Shown: positions 24,854 through 32,363 of the stretch, piece by piece | Layout: every line of letters begins with the position of its first letter | How positions within the stretch are numbered: the stretch's first letter is position 1 | Assembly: GCA_900543165.1 (NCBI GenBank) | Contig: UQQQ01000022.1 | Coordinates: forward strand, 1 to 33,574 | DNA: 33,574 nt | Direction: 5' to 3' | From: an uncultured Dialister sp. | GTDB lineage: Bacteria; Bacillota; Negativicutes; Veillonellales; Dialisteraceae | The notes under the pieces: generated by a model | What the model was told of the DNA's origin: nothing | The model's input: the letters and a program-made list of their open reading frames with translations, nothing else | The model's database searches: none | Translations under genes and position numbers: made by a program

Positions 24854-25777
24854 ATGCCCAAAGAAAAACTCATCACCATCCTTGGCCCGACGGCTTCAGG
24901 AAAGACGGCGCTCGGCGTGTACCTCGCAAAAGCGCTGGGCTCGGTCGTGATCTCCGGAGATGCCTTTCAGGTGTACCGCCGCATGGATATCGGGACAGCG
25001 AAGGTGACGAAAGAAGCAGCAGAGGGCGTACCCCATTTCCTCGTGGACTGCCTGGAGCCGACGGAAAGCTACTCGGCCGCGGATTTTCAGGAAAAAGCGA
25101 AGGCTATCATCCATGAAGAAAATGAGAAGGGCCGCATCCCGATCGTCGTCGGCGGGACAGGGCTCTATATCCAGTCGCTTCTGGAAGGCTACGAATTTCT
25201 TCCCAAGGTCGGGGGAAGGAGCCGCTGGGAGCATCTCCTTGCCGAAGAGGGGAAGGAAGCACTCATCGAAGAGCTTCAAAAGCGGGGCGCAGATGTGCCG
25301 ATCGATCCGCAGCGCATGGTGAGGAAGCTCGAGCTTCTCTCTTCCGGAAACAAGGATAGAGAGGCGGGCAAAGCCCACACGCTCATCTATGACGGCCCGG
25401 TTTTGGGAATTGCTATGGACAGGGCGATATTATATGATAAAATAAATAAGCGGGTCCACCAGATGATGGAAGCAGGACTCTTAGAGGAAGTCAGGTCACT
25501 TTTGGAAACGGGCGTTCCGGAAGCTTGCCAGGCCATGAAGGGCATCGGCTATCGCGAGATGATCCCTGTGGTTCGCGGTGAGCGCACGCTGGAAGAAGCT
25601 GAGGAGCTGATCCAGAAGAATACCCGGCACTTCGCCAAAAGACAGCTGACCTGGTACAGACGAATGCCATATATTCACTGGGTGGAAAAAACACCATCAG
25701 ACGGAGACATATGGTACAGGGAAATCTTAGCCTATGTCATTTCACAAGTTAGAGGAGAATCACAAGATGGAAGGTAA
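24854..25777 (+). CDS. miaA: tRNA dimethylallyltransferase
   Basis: The protein is 307 residues. It transfers the dimethylallyl group to N6 of A37 in tRNAs reading UNN codons, giving the substrate of MiaB. The P-loop GPTASGKT is at 11-18. SGDAFQVYRRMDIGTAK carries the catalytic aspartate and substrate contacts. Further family blocks are VGGTGLYIQSLLEGY and the C-terminal RQLTWYRR. RBS: AAAGGAG at 24,840-24,846. It overlaps the hfq start by 11 bases, the same miaA-hfq order known in many bacteria. Confidence 0.97.
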   Translation: MPKEKLITILGPTASGKTALGVYLAKALGSVVISGDAFQVYRRMDIGTAKVTKEAAEGVPHFLVDCLEPTESYSAADFQEKAKAIIHEENEKGRIPIVVGGTGLYIQSLLEGYEFLPKVGGRSRWEHLLAEEGKEALIEELQKRGADVPIDPQRMVRKLELLSSGNKDREAGKAHTLIYDGPVLGIAMDRAILYDKINKRVHQMMEAGLLEEVRSLLETGVPEACQAMKGIGYREMIPVVRGERTLEEAEELIQKNTRHFAKRQLTWYRRMPYIHWVEKTPSDGDIWYREILAYVISQVRGESQDGR

Positions 25778-25967
25778 AATGAATCTGCAGGACACATTTT
25801 TGAATGAAGCAAGAAAGGAAAACGTGCCAGTCAGCATCTTCCTGATGAATGGTGTCCAGCTCAAGGGCAAAGTGAAGTCCTTCGACAGCTTTACCGTGCT
25901 TTTGGTCAGCGAAAACCGCTCTCAGCTGATCTACAAGCACGCTATATCTACAATTCAGAGGATTTAA
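25767..25967 (+). CDS. hfq: RNA chaperone Hfq
   Basis: The protein is 66 residues from ATG 25767, which has AGAGGAGA ahead. The in-frame ATG at 25734 lies deep inside miaA and would add a non-conserved tail. The Sm1 motif (NGVQLKGKVKSFDSFTVLL) and the Sm2 motif (YKHAISTI), with the YKH residues that contact poly-U at the ring's proximal face, are both present. Forms hexamers that pair small RNAs with mRNAs. No C-terminal disordered extension, as usual for Firmicutes. Coupled to miaA upstream; the YnbB-like gene begins 9 bases later. Confidence 0.97.
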   Translation: MEGKMNLQDTFLNEARKENVPVSIFLMNGVQLKGKVKSFDSFTVLLVSENRSQLIYKHAISTIQRI

Positions 25968-25976
25968 ACGATAACA

Positions 25977-27209
25977 ATGGATAAAAAACTGAAACAGATC
26001 AAAAACGAGGCGCTCGAACTTTGTGCGCCTGTTTTTCATGAGATGGAAGAAATTTCCCTCTATAACACGCAGAAGGTACTCGAGGCTTTCCGTAAGCATC
26101 ACCTCTCTGCCTATCATTTTGCGCCATCCTACGGCTATGGCTATGATGATCCCGGCCGCGGCAAGCTTGAAGAGATCTGGTGCGACGTTTTCAAATGCGA
26201 GGCGGCTCTTGTCCGTCCGCAGTTCGTCTCCGGCACCCATGCCTTAGGCACCGTACTCCTTGCCCTCCTCGAACCGGGCGATACCATGCTTTCCGCTGTC
26301 GGCGCTCCCTATGACACCATGCAGAGCGTCATCGGCATTTCCGGCAACGCTCCTGGAAATCTGAAGTCCCGCGGTGTTCATTACAAGGAAGTGCCGCTCA
26401 AAGGCGACACCTATGATCTGGAAGGCATCGCCGCCATGGTCGATGAGCACACCAAGCTCGTAGAAATCCAGCGTTCGCGTGGCTACAGCCTCAGAAACTC
26501 CCTCTTCCCGGAAGACATCAGGAAGATCATCGACGTCGTCAAAGCAAAGAATCCGAAGACCATCTGCTTCGTGGATAACTGCTACGGCGAATTTACAAAC
26601 AAAGAAGAACCGATCGAGCTCGGCGCAGACATCATCGCCGGCTCCCTTATCAAGAATGCCGGCGGCGGATTTGCTCCGACCGGTGCCTACATCTGCGGCA
26701 GAAAAGACCTCGTCGAACGCTGCGCGCACCAGCTCACTGTCCCTGGCCTTGGGGACGAGATGGGCTCCTACGCGGCTTCCTATCGGCCCTTCTTCGAAGG
26801 CCTCTTCCTTGCGCCGCATATGACCCGTCAGGCTGTGATGGCAGCGGAATTCTGCGCCGCCGTCTTCCAGAAGCTCGGCTTTGCCGTGACGCCGGAGCCG
26901 GGGCATCTCCGCACCGACCTCATCACGACGGTCGCTTTGAACAGCGAAGAAAACATGTGCCGATTCGCCGAAGCCATCCAGAGCTGGTCGCCTGTCGACT
27001 CCGACGCGACCCCGGTGCCCGGCCCGATGCCCGGTTACGTCGATCCCATCCTCATGGCAGCAGGCACCTTCGTACAGGGCTCCACGATCGAAATGTCCGC
27101 TGACGGTCCTGTCCGTCCGCCGTATATCATGTACTTCCAGGGCGCTCTCACCTTCGAGCATGCCGTCCTTGCCGTCATGGGCGCGGCAGAGAAGATCATG
27201 GGGAAATAG
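25977..27209 (+). CDS. YnbB-like PLP enzyme (methionine gamma-lyase/aluminium resistance family)
   Basis: The protein is 410 residues. It is a fold-type I pyridoxal-phosphate protein of the group annotated as aluminium resistance protein or methionine gamma-lyase family. The glycine-rich SGTHALGTVLLALLEPGD region binds the cofactor phosphate, VDNCYGEF supplies the aspartate to the pyridine nitrogen, and GSLIKNAGGG gives the Schiff-base lysine K226. A HLSAYHFAPSYGYGYDD-type motif is near the N-terminus. The physiological reaction is not established; C-S lyase activity is plausible. In Bacillus the homologue ynbB also lies downstream of the miaA-hfq region. The start follows hfq by nine bases and has only a weak ribosome site, so coupling is likely. 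Confidence 0.9.
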   Translation: MDKKLKQIKNEALELCAPVFHEMEEISLYNTQKVLEAFRKHHLSAYHFAPSYGYGYDDPGRGKLEEIWCDVFKCEAALVRPQFVSGTHALGTVLLALLEPGDTMLSAVGAPYDTMQSVIGISGNAPGNLKSRGVHYKEVPLKGDTYDLEGIAAMVDEHTKLVEIQRSRGYSLRNSLFPEDIRKIIDVVKAKNPKTICFVDNCYGEFTNKEEPIELGADIIAGSLIKNAGGGFAPTGAYICGRKDLVERCAHQLTVPGLGDEMGSYAASYRPFFEGLFLAPHMTRQAVMAAEFCAAVFQKLGFAVTPEPGHLRTDLITTVALNSEENMCRFAEAIQSWSPVDSDATPVPGPMPGYVDPILMAAGTFVQGSTIEMSADGPVRPPYIMYFQGALTFEHAVLAVMGAAEKIMGK

Positions 27210-27286
27210 TGACTGGTGACTAGTAGCTAGGGATTAGGACGATACGGGATGACCGCAGTCGCCATATATCTTTCATAACATAACAA

Positions 27287-27320
27287 AAGCGCGCTTCCGG
27301 TGATTCGGGGCGCGCTTTTT
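27287..27320 (+). terminator. Intrinsic terminator of the miaA-hfq-ynbB-like operon
   Basis: AAGCGCGC (27287-27294) pairs with GCGCGCTT (27310-27317); CCG/CGG extends inward; T run after. Lies 78 bp beyond the stop codon. Confidence 0.88.
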
Positions 27321-27339
27321 GGCTTGAATGATTTTCCCT

Positions 27340-27600
27340 TTTCATCGGGACGGGGAACCGCGCCAGCGGCGCTCGGTTGCTTATGTGAGAGCCACTATAT
27401 TTGCAGACGCATTTCCTGTTTGGCTCAGCCGTCTTTCATACCGCAGGTACCCTATCCGCCCCTTCGGGGCACCTTCCCCTCGAGGGGAAGGCTGAATCGA
27501 TGTGCGAAGCCGCCACATTCATTTCTCATTCGAACAGTGCTTTCACCCACAATCAAAGGACGACACGTCCCACCGGTTAACTACCAATCCCTCACCACTA
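27340..27600. repeat. Long intergenic repeat, copy 1
   Basis: Shares with 30838-31100 the blocks CGCGCCAGCGG, CTTTCATACCGC, CCCTATCCGCCCCTTCGG, the palindrome CTTCCCCTCGAGGGGAAGGC, GAAGCCGCCA, and a covarying hairpin unit. About 170 bp (from 27,428) align well. No gene. Confidence 0.75.
27558..27570 (+). repeat. Covarying hairpin repeat, copy C
   Basis: GGACG-aca-CGTCC in the flank CTTTCACCCACAATCAAA...CACCGGTTAAC. The third pair is A-T where other copies have G-C. Lies 110 bp upstream of the pyridoxamine-kinase-like gene. Confidence 0.65.
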
Positions 27601-27679
27601 AGCCCTGCCCACCGCGAATCTTTTATGATACAATGAAAAGCAAATCACATCCGCAATGACGGAGGAAAGAGGAATGTAA

Positions 27680-28498
27680 ATGGGAAAACAAATCCTTCTG
27701 GTCAATGATCTTCCCGGCTACGGCAAAGTGGCACTGGCGGCGATGATGCCGGTCCTGGCGCACATGGGTCACATCACCTACAATCTGCCGACGGCACTGG
27801 TATCGAATACACTGGACTACGGGAAATTTGAAATTCAGGACACCACGCACTTCATGAGGAACACACTCAAGGTCTGGCAGGAGCTCGGCTTTACCTTTGA
27901 TGCGATCTCCACAGGTTTCATCGTCTCCCACGAGCAGGCAGATCTGATTTCCTCCTACTGCTGCGAGAAGAGAAAAACAGGGACGAAGATCTTTGTCGAT
28001 CCCATCATGGGTGACGAGGGGCATCTATACAACGGCCTCACCGAAGACACCGTGAAAGAAATGCGGGAGCTTGCGAGAAATGCGGATTACATGGTGCCGA
28101 ACTATACGGAAGCCGCCCTCATCGCAGGCGTAGCATACCAGGCAGAAGGCCTCACGTGGGAAGAGGCGAAAGCACTCTTGAACAAGCTCCATGCCATGAG
28201 TCATGGCTCGGTCATCATCACGAGCGCGAAGGTCGACGGGGAAGACGCCGTCGCAGGCTATGATGCCGCGCGCGACGAATATTTCCTCCGTACCTTCACC
28301 ATGGTGCCGATCCGCTTCCCGGGGACGGGCGATATTTTCTCTTCCATCTTCATGGGAGAAATCCTGAACGGTGAGCCGCTCATCCGCTCCGTCGAGAAAG
28401 CGATGGGCGCGGTGAAGCTCCTCATCATGAAAAACAAGGACAGTCAGGATACCTTCAAAGGGATCGCTATTGAAAATTCGCTGGAGGTGCTGGACTGA
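27680..28498 (+). CDS. Pyridoxal/pyridoxamine kinase-like protein (ribokinase fold)
   Basis: The protein is 272 residues; the start follows AGAGGA at 27,667-27,672. It is a PfkB/ribokinase-fold enzyme of the PdxK/PdxY group that phosphorylates B6 vitamers. The N-terminal NDLPGYGKVAL matches the family's ND-x-x-G-x-G-x-x-x-L block. VDPIMGDEGHLY and PNYTEAALIAG are typical, and GTGDIFSS supplies the catalytic base Asp218. The gene lies one operon downstream of a PLP-dependent enzyme, which suits a B6 salvage role but does not prove it. TGA overlaps the ATG of the small TIGR04076-type gene. Hydroxymethylpyrimidine kinase is the main alternative, less likely from the NDLPGYG block. Confidence 0.88.
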   Translation: MGKQILLVNDLPGYGKVALAAMMPVLAHMGHITYNLPTALVSNTLDYGKFEIQDTTHFMRNTLKVWQELGFTFDAISTGFIVSHEQADLISSYCCEKRKTGTKIFVDPIMGDEGHLYNGLTEDTVKEMRELARNADYMVPNYTEAALIAGVAYQAEGLTWEEAKALLNKLHAMSHGSVIITSAKVDGEDAVAGYDAARDEYFLRTFTMVPIRFPGTGDIFSSIFMGEILNGEPLIRSVEKAMGAVKLLIMKNKDSQDTFKGIAIENSLEVLD

Positions 28499-28770
28499 TG
28501 CCAAGAAGACCGAAGATCCGCATCACGCTCGTCGATCGCAAAGGCCCCTGTCCCTGCCACCGCGGACACCGCGTGGGGGACTCGTGGGATTTCGACAAGG
28601 ATAGAGGAAATCTCTGCCCCATGGCGATGCACGTCGCCTTCCCCTACGTCGACATCCTCCGCTACGGCGGCGAGATTCCCCAGCGCGGCGAGGAGAAAGG
28701 CACCGCCCTCTTCTGCTGCCCCGACGTCGATACGATCAATGTGTTTAAGATAGAGAAATTGAGTGACTAG
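28498..28770 (+). CDS. TIGR04076 family small cysteine-rich protein
   Basis: The protein is 90 residues, beginning in the stop codon of the kinase gene (TGATG), so the two are translationally coupled. It has the layout I know from TIGR04076 proteins: KIRITLVDRKGPCPCHRGHRVGD, LCPMAMHVAFPYVDILRYGG, and a C-terminal CCPD. Cysteines 18, 20, 40, 73 and 74 and His21 could bind metal or an Fe-S cluster. The family's biochemical function is, to my knowledge, unknown. The coupling to a vitamin B6 kinase is a clue but may be coincidental. Confidence 0.8.
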   Translation: MPRRPKIRITLVDRKGPCPCHRGHRVGDSWDFDKDRGNLCPMAMHVAFPYVDILRYGGEIPQRGEEKGTALFCCPDVDTINVFKIEKLSD

Positions 28771-28980
28771 GGATTAGGAGTGACTGGTGACTAGTGACTA
28801 GTGACTAGCGACTAGGAGACAAAGAGACCAGAAGACATTAGACTCTCCCATATCGTCATTTCGGGCGAAGCGAGAAATCTTCTTTGCAGACCGATAAACG
28901 AAGGATGTTTGAAAGTAGAAATACGTAGCACCGAGGTGTCGTTTCCGTATGAGTGCCTATGTGATACTGACCGCAGTGCA

Positions 28981-29143
28981 AGGGAAACGCTGATTAAATC
29001 GCAGAGTCAGATTTCATATGGATTTTTATACATAGCTTCGTCATCATCTTCCTTAAATAGCTCGCTATTCGCGTTAGATGATTCCTTGCTCTGTATAAAA
29101 ATCCAAGAATGAAATCTGACAACGATTTAATCAGTGTTTCTCT
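28981..29143. mobile_element. MITE-like inverted-repeat element, 163 bp
   Basis: The left half (from AGGGAAACGCTGATTAAATC) is repeated in inverse at the right end (GATTTAATCAGTGTTTCTCT). Similarity continues inward through GTCAGATTTCAT and GGATTTTTATACA, so nearly the whole element folds into one hairpin. It encodes nothing. A 45-bp internal-deletion copy lies at 17,267 and end fragments at 29,314 and perhaps 30,588. Its ends presumably match a full insertion sequence elsewhere in the genome. Confidence 0.8.
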
Positions 29144-29422
29144 AGAAAGATCCCTCGACTACGCTCGGGATGACGATACGGGAAAGGGATACTCTCAAAA
29201 GCTTGCAAGCAGGGATTAGGAGTGACTAGTGACTAAAATTTCACTTTCGGACATCGCCCTATTTATACTCCGCGGCGTTTAGATCCTTCGACTCAGCTGC
29301 CATTATTCAGATAAGCGTTTCCCTAACATACAGCTTTTTTCTCCGCTCAGGATGACGAAAAGCGCCGCACTATCCCCGCCCCACCTATAGAACCCGCTGA
29401 ACCTCTTTCGCAAACAATCAAA

Positions 29423-29436
29423 GGGGGGCACGCCCC
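29423..29436 (+). repeat. Covarying hairpin repeat, copy D (upstream of DAHP synthase)
   Basis: GGGG-ggcacg-CCCC in the flank AACAATCAAA...GGGCTAACCCTGAA; the fifth pair found in the other copies is lost here (G opposite G). Lies 54 bp before the gene. Confidence 0.6.
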
Positions 29437-29490
29437 GGGCTAACCCTGAATCCCGAACCCGATTTCCAACCACCCAAAGGAGCCAAACCT

Positions 29491-30525
29491 ATGAAAGAAC
29501 AGATGAAATTCGTCCGCAAATTGCCGGAACCGATCGAAGTGCAGCAGGAGATCCCGCTACGCGCATCATACAGAAAGCTGAAAGCAGAAAGAGACCAAGC
29601 CATCGAGGACATCATGACCGGCAAAGACGACCGACTTCTCCTCATCATCGGTCCCTGCTCGGCGGACAATGAGCTTGCCGTCCTCGACTACTGCACGCGC
29701 CTTGCGAAAATCGCTGACGAAGTGAAGAACAAGCTCTTCATTGTGCCAAGAGTCTACACGAATAAGCCGAGAACCATCGGCAAAGGCTATAAAGGCATGC
29801 TCCACCAGCCGGATCCCGAGGGCAATGAGAATATGATGGAAGGCATCAAAGCCATCCGCCGCATGCACGTCCACGTCATCGAAGAGACCGGCTTCACCTG
29901 CGCCGAAGAGATCCTCTATCCGGAAAACCACCGCTACCTCTCCGACCTCCTCTCCTACGGCGCGATCGGCGCGCGTTCCGTCGAGGACCAGCTCCACCGC
30001 ATGATCGCAAGCGGCGCCGGTATCCCTGTCGGCATGAAGAATCCGACCTCCGGCGACCTCTCCGTCATGATGAACTCCATCGAAGCTGCGCAGAATGAGC
30101 AGGACTTCCTCTTCCACGGCTGGGAAGTCCACACCACAGGAAATCCGCTCGCCCATGCCATCCTCCGCGGCTACGTGAACCATTTCGGCACCAGCATGCC
30201 GAACTACCACTACGAGAACCTGAAGAAGGTCTTCGACCTTTATGGAGAACGTACCCTCATCAACCCTGCTATCGTCGTTGATTGCAACCATAACAATTCC
30301 GGCAAGAAATACATGGAGCAGATCCGCATCGCCAAAGACGTCATGGCCAGCCGCCGCTACTCCTCTGACGTCGCCGGCATCGTGAAAGGCCTCATGATCG
30401 AGAGCTACATCGAAGATGGTAGCCAGAAGATCGGCGAAGGCGTCTACGGCAAATCCATCACCGACCCCTGCCTCGGCTGGGAAAAGAGCCGCGCCCTTAT
30501 CCTCGAGCTCGCAGAACTTGTGTGA
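29491..30525 (+). CDS. 3-deoxy-7-phosphoheptulonate (DAHP) synthase, class I AroG type
   Basis: The protein is 344 residues; RBS AAAGGAG at 29,476-29,482. It condenses phosphoenolpyruvate and erythrose 4-phosphate, the first step of the shikimate pathway. Class I-alpha (AroF/G/H-like) motifs are all present: GPCSADN (54-60, with metal-ligand Cys56), RVYTNKPRTIGKGYKG, GARSVEDQLHRM, KNPTSGD, the metal histidine in DCNHNNSGK, and SITDPCLGW. There is no fused chorismate mutase or ACT domain; feedback control, if any, would use the N-terminal and surface loop as in E. coli enzymes. Which of Phe, Tyr or Trp inhibits it cannot be read here, so I leave the symbol open. It stands alone with long repeat-filled flanks. 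Confidence 0.95.
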   Translation: MKEQMKFVRKLPEPIEVQQEIPLRASYRKLKAERDQAIEDIMTGKDDRLLLIIGPCSADNELAVLDYCTRLAKIADEVKNKLFIVPRVYTNKPRTIGKGYKGMLHQPDPEGNENMMEGIKAIRRMHVHVIEETGFTCAEEILYPENHRYLSDLLSYGAIGARSVEDQLHRMIASGAGIPVGMKNPTSGDLSVMMNSIEAAQNEQDFLFHGWEVHTTGNPLAHAILRGYVNHFGTSMPNYHYENLKKVFDLYGERTLINPAIVVDCNHNNSGKKYMEQIRIAKDVMASRRYSSDVAGIVKGLMIESYIEDGSQKIGEGVYGKSITDPCLGWEKSRALILELAELV

Positions 30526-30713
30526 GAATACAGGTTTGGCGGGGCTGATGCGGCATCTTGTGTGCCAGTGCAGACCTGAGGCTTCAGAGTGTTTCCCTAG
30601 AGCGAAGTTTAGCCGTACTTGTACGACATAAACTGTGAAATGCGCTGGTGCCAGATTGCAGGGAATGCCTTCATGGATACAGTGAAACGGTATGCTGCAT
30701 CTTTGTGATGGGA

Positions 30714-30751
30714 AAGTGACTTTTTTCCAAAGGAAGAAGGTCACTTTTTTT
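30714..30751 (+). terminator. Intrinsic terminator after DAHP synthase
   Basis: AAGTGACTTTTTTCC pairs with GGAAGAAGGTCACTT (15 pairs including G-U), triloop AAA, then a T run. It lies 188 bp past the stop codon. Confidence 0.85.
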
Positions 30752-30837
30752 ACGTTCCCGTAATTCTATGTATAGAAGCGGGAGAGTGTTTCCACGCGTG
30801 TATTCACTTTGACATGTTGGGGAAAGAGGCACTCCCG

Positions 30838-31100
30838 TTTCGCTGCCTTCCCCATTAGGGAAGGGGGATCGCGCCAGCGGTGGATAGGGTTCTATCGTAA
30901 ATCGTCGGTTTGAGATTCTCTTTCGCACTCTCTTTCATACCGCCAGTGCCCTATCCGCCCCTTCGGAGCGCCTTCCCCTAGAGGGGAAGGCTATTCATAG
31001 CAAGCGGAGAAGCCGCCATCACCATTCCGATTCCTCATTCGCGCAGGGCTTTCATCCGCAATCCATGGGCGATCCGCCCACGAGCTAACCCTGAACCCTA
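30838..31100. repeat. Long intergenic repeat, copy 2
   Basis: Aligns with 27,340-27,600. Shared blocks include the palindrome CTTCCCCTAGAGGGGAAGGC, CCCTATCCGCCCCTTCGG, GAAGCCGCCA and the hairpin unit at 31067-31079. The hairpin arm differs from copy 1 by compensating changes. Confidence 0.75.
31067..31079 (+). repeat. Covarying hairpin repeat, copy E (upstream of the dehydrogenase)
   Basis: GGGCG-atc-CGCCC in the flank CTTTCATCCGCAATCCAT...ACGAGCTAACCCTGAACCC; 145 bp before the gene. Confidence 0.65.
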
Positions 31101-31223
31101 TTTCCAATTTCCCAAATCCGTAGTATAATATGCATACGTCATCTCATAAGTACATGATAGAATGACATATGGGAATAATTCTATATCAATGCCAGAAAAT
31201 GAAGCAAAGGAGTGTAGAAGAAT

Positions 31224-32177
31224 ATGGCAATCAAGACAAGAAAAGTAGGAATCATCGGTGCCGGCAATGTCGGCTCTCATCTGGGACTGCAGCTCGCGGT
31301 ACAGGGGCTGGCGGATGAAGTCGTTTTCTACGACGTGAATAATGACAAGGCGATGGGCGAATCCCTCGACCTGATGGATGCGGTCAGCTACCAGCCGCAT
31401 CATTTCGAAGCGTATGCAGGTACGATCGATGACATGAAGGATGCAGACATCATGATCAATGCATCCGGCAAGCCTCGTCTGCCGGGACAGACCCGCCTTG
31501 ATATGATGGATGGCGGCATCGCGACGACGAAGGAATTCCTGCCGCTCATCGAAAAGTCCGGCTTTGACGGGATCATCATCTCGATCTCCAATCCATGCGA
31601 TATCATCGCAGAATATATCCAGTACAAGCTGGACTATCCGAAGAATAAAATCATCGGCTCCGGCACGGCGCTCGACTCCGCTCGTCTGCAGTACCAGCTG
31701 TCTGACCAGCTGAAGATCAACCGCCGCTCGCTCACGGCGTACCTCTTGGGTGAACACGGGGACTCCAGCATGATCCCGTGGAGCCATGTCACGGTCGCCG
31801 GCAAGAAGCTGGATGAACTGCTCGCTGAAAAGCCGGAGCTTTACAAGATGGATCCGAAGAATGTCATCCTGGAAAAGGTACACCGTGAAGGCTATGTGGA
31901 AAATACGACCAAGGGCTGCACGGAATTCGGTGTCACGTCCGCAACGGCAGAACTGGTCCGTGCGATCTACCACAATGAACACAAGGTGCTGCCGGTCTCT
32001 GTATACCTCGATGGCCCGTACGGCATCAAAGACAGCTTCGCTTCTGTACCGGTCAAGATCGGCAAGGATGGCGTAGAAGACATCATCGAGCTCCATCTGA
32101 CGGATGAAGAAAATGCGGAACTCCAGGCTTCTATCAAAGTCCTGAAGGAACATTTCGAAAGAGCGCTGACGCTGTAA
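31224..32177 (+). CDS. Malate/L-lactate dehydrogenase-family oxidoreductase
   Basis: The protein is 317 residues; RBS AAAGGAG at 31,205-31,211. The NAD-binding GAGNVGS (12-18) and the aspartate after strand 2 (FYDVN) indicate NAD over NADP. The catalytic histidine is H178 in GEHGDSS, with R91 as the likely substrate-polarising arginine. The specificity loop reads KPRLPGQTR. Arg85 occupies the position that is Gln102 in lactate dehydrogenases and Arg102 in malate dehydrogenases, pointing to a dicarboxylic substrate. The loop is otherwise LDH-like (TRLD) and SGTALDSARLQ resembles L-LDH/L-2-hydroxyisocaproate dehydrogenase. Reduction of oxaloacetate or of another 2-keto acid is therefore possible. 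It is a single-gene unit with its own terminator. Confidence 0.88.
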   Translation: MAIKTRKVGIIGAGNVGSHLGLQLAVQGLADEVVFYDVNNDKAMGESLDLMDAVSYQPHHFEAYAGTIDDMKDADIMINASGKPRLPGQTRLDMMDGGIATTKEFLPLIEKSGFDGIIISISNPCDIIAEYIQYKLDYPKNKIIGSGTALDSARLQYQLSDQLKINRRSLTAYLLGEHGDSSMIPWSHVTVAGKKLDELLAEKPELYKMDPKNVILEKVHREGYVENTTKGCTEFGVTSATAELVRAIYHNEHKVLPVSVYLDGPYGIKDSFASVPVKIGKDGVEDIIELHLTDEENAELQASIKVLKEHFERALTL

Positions 32178-32184
32178 GAGCATG

Positions 32185-32218
32185 AAAAGGACGTGTGAGA
32201 GATCGCATGTCCTTTTTT
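32185..32218 (+). terminator. Intrinsic terminator after the dehydrogenase
   Basis: AAAAGGACGTG pairs with CATGTCCTTTT (one G-U), then a T run; starts 8 bases past the stop codon. Confidence 0.9.
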
Positions 32219-32363
32219 ATAGGAAGGCGAGCGGATGGTGCATAACGCATAAAGGAACAGAGGCGCCGTTTCTAGGAAAGGAATTTTGCCGTATATCCGC
32301 ACCATGCGCTGCACCCATAGGGCCTGCAGGAACCGTTTCTCTAAATTTTCTTTCCAAACGACC

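Larger units (their letters stand above)
28771..29490. other. Repeat-dominated gap upstream of DAHP synthase
   Basis: No gene in 720 bases. From left: GTGACTA heptamer array (28,771-28,817), a fragment of the dispersed repeat in inverted orientation (about 28,855-28,915), the MITE-like element (28,981-29,143), and an intact GATCCCTCGACTACGCTCGGGATGACG-type hairpin unit (about 29,150-29,176, split here only by description). Then come more GTGACTA/GGATTAG sequence (29,213-29,237), a second such hairpin unit interrupted by foreign sequence (29,281-29,356), and covarying hairpin copy D. Confidence 0.75.
30526..31223. other. Gap between DAHP synthase and the dehydrogenase gene
   Basis: No credible gene. 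Contains the DAHP synthase terminator (30714-30751) and a possible MITE end AGTGTTTCCCT (30,588-30,598). Also holds the long intergenic repeat copy 2 (30838-31100) and covarying hairpin copy E. The dehydrogenase promoter is not obvious; TATAAT at about 31,124-31,129 is a possible -10. Confidence 0.7.

Noticed and set aside
27300..27659. 119-codon open frame on the + strand
   Set aside because: It runs through intergenic repeat copy 1 and hairpin copy C, with no ribosome site and a composition dictated by the repeats.
28909..29112. 67-codon open frame through the MITE-like element
   Set aside because: Reads across an inverted-repeat element; no conservation with the deleted copy and no ribosome site.
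29566..30744. 392-codon open frame on the - strand opposite DAHP synthase
   Set aside because: The + strand gene has every class I DAHP synthase motif; the opposite frame is Val/Asp/Ala-rich shadow sequence.
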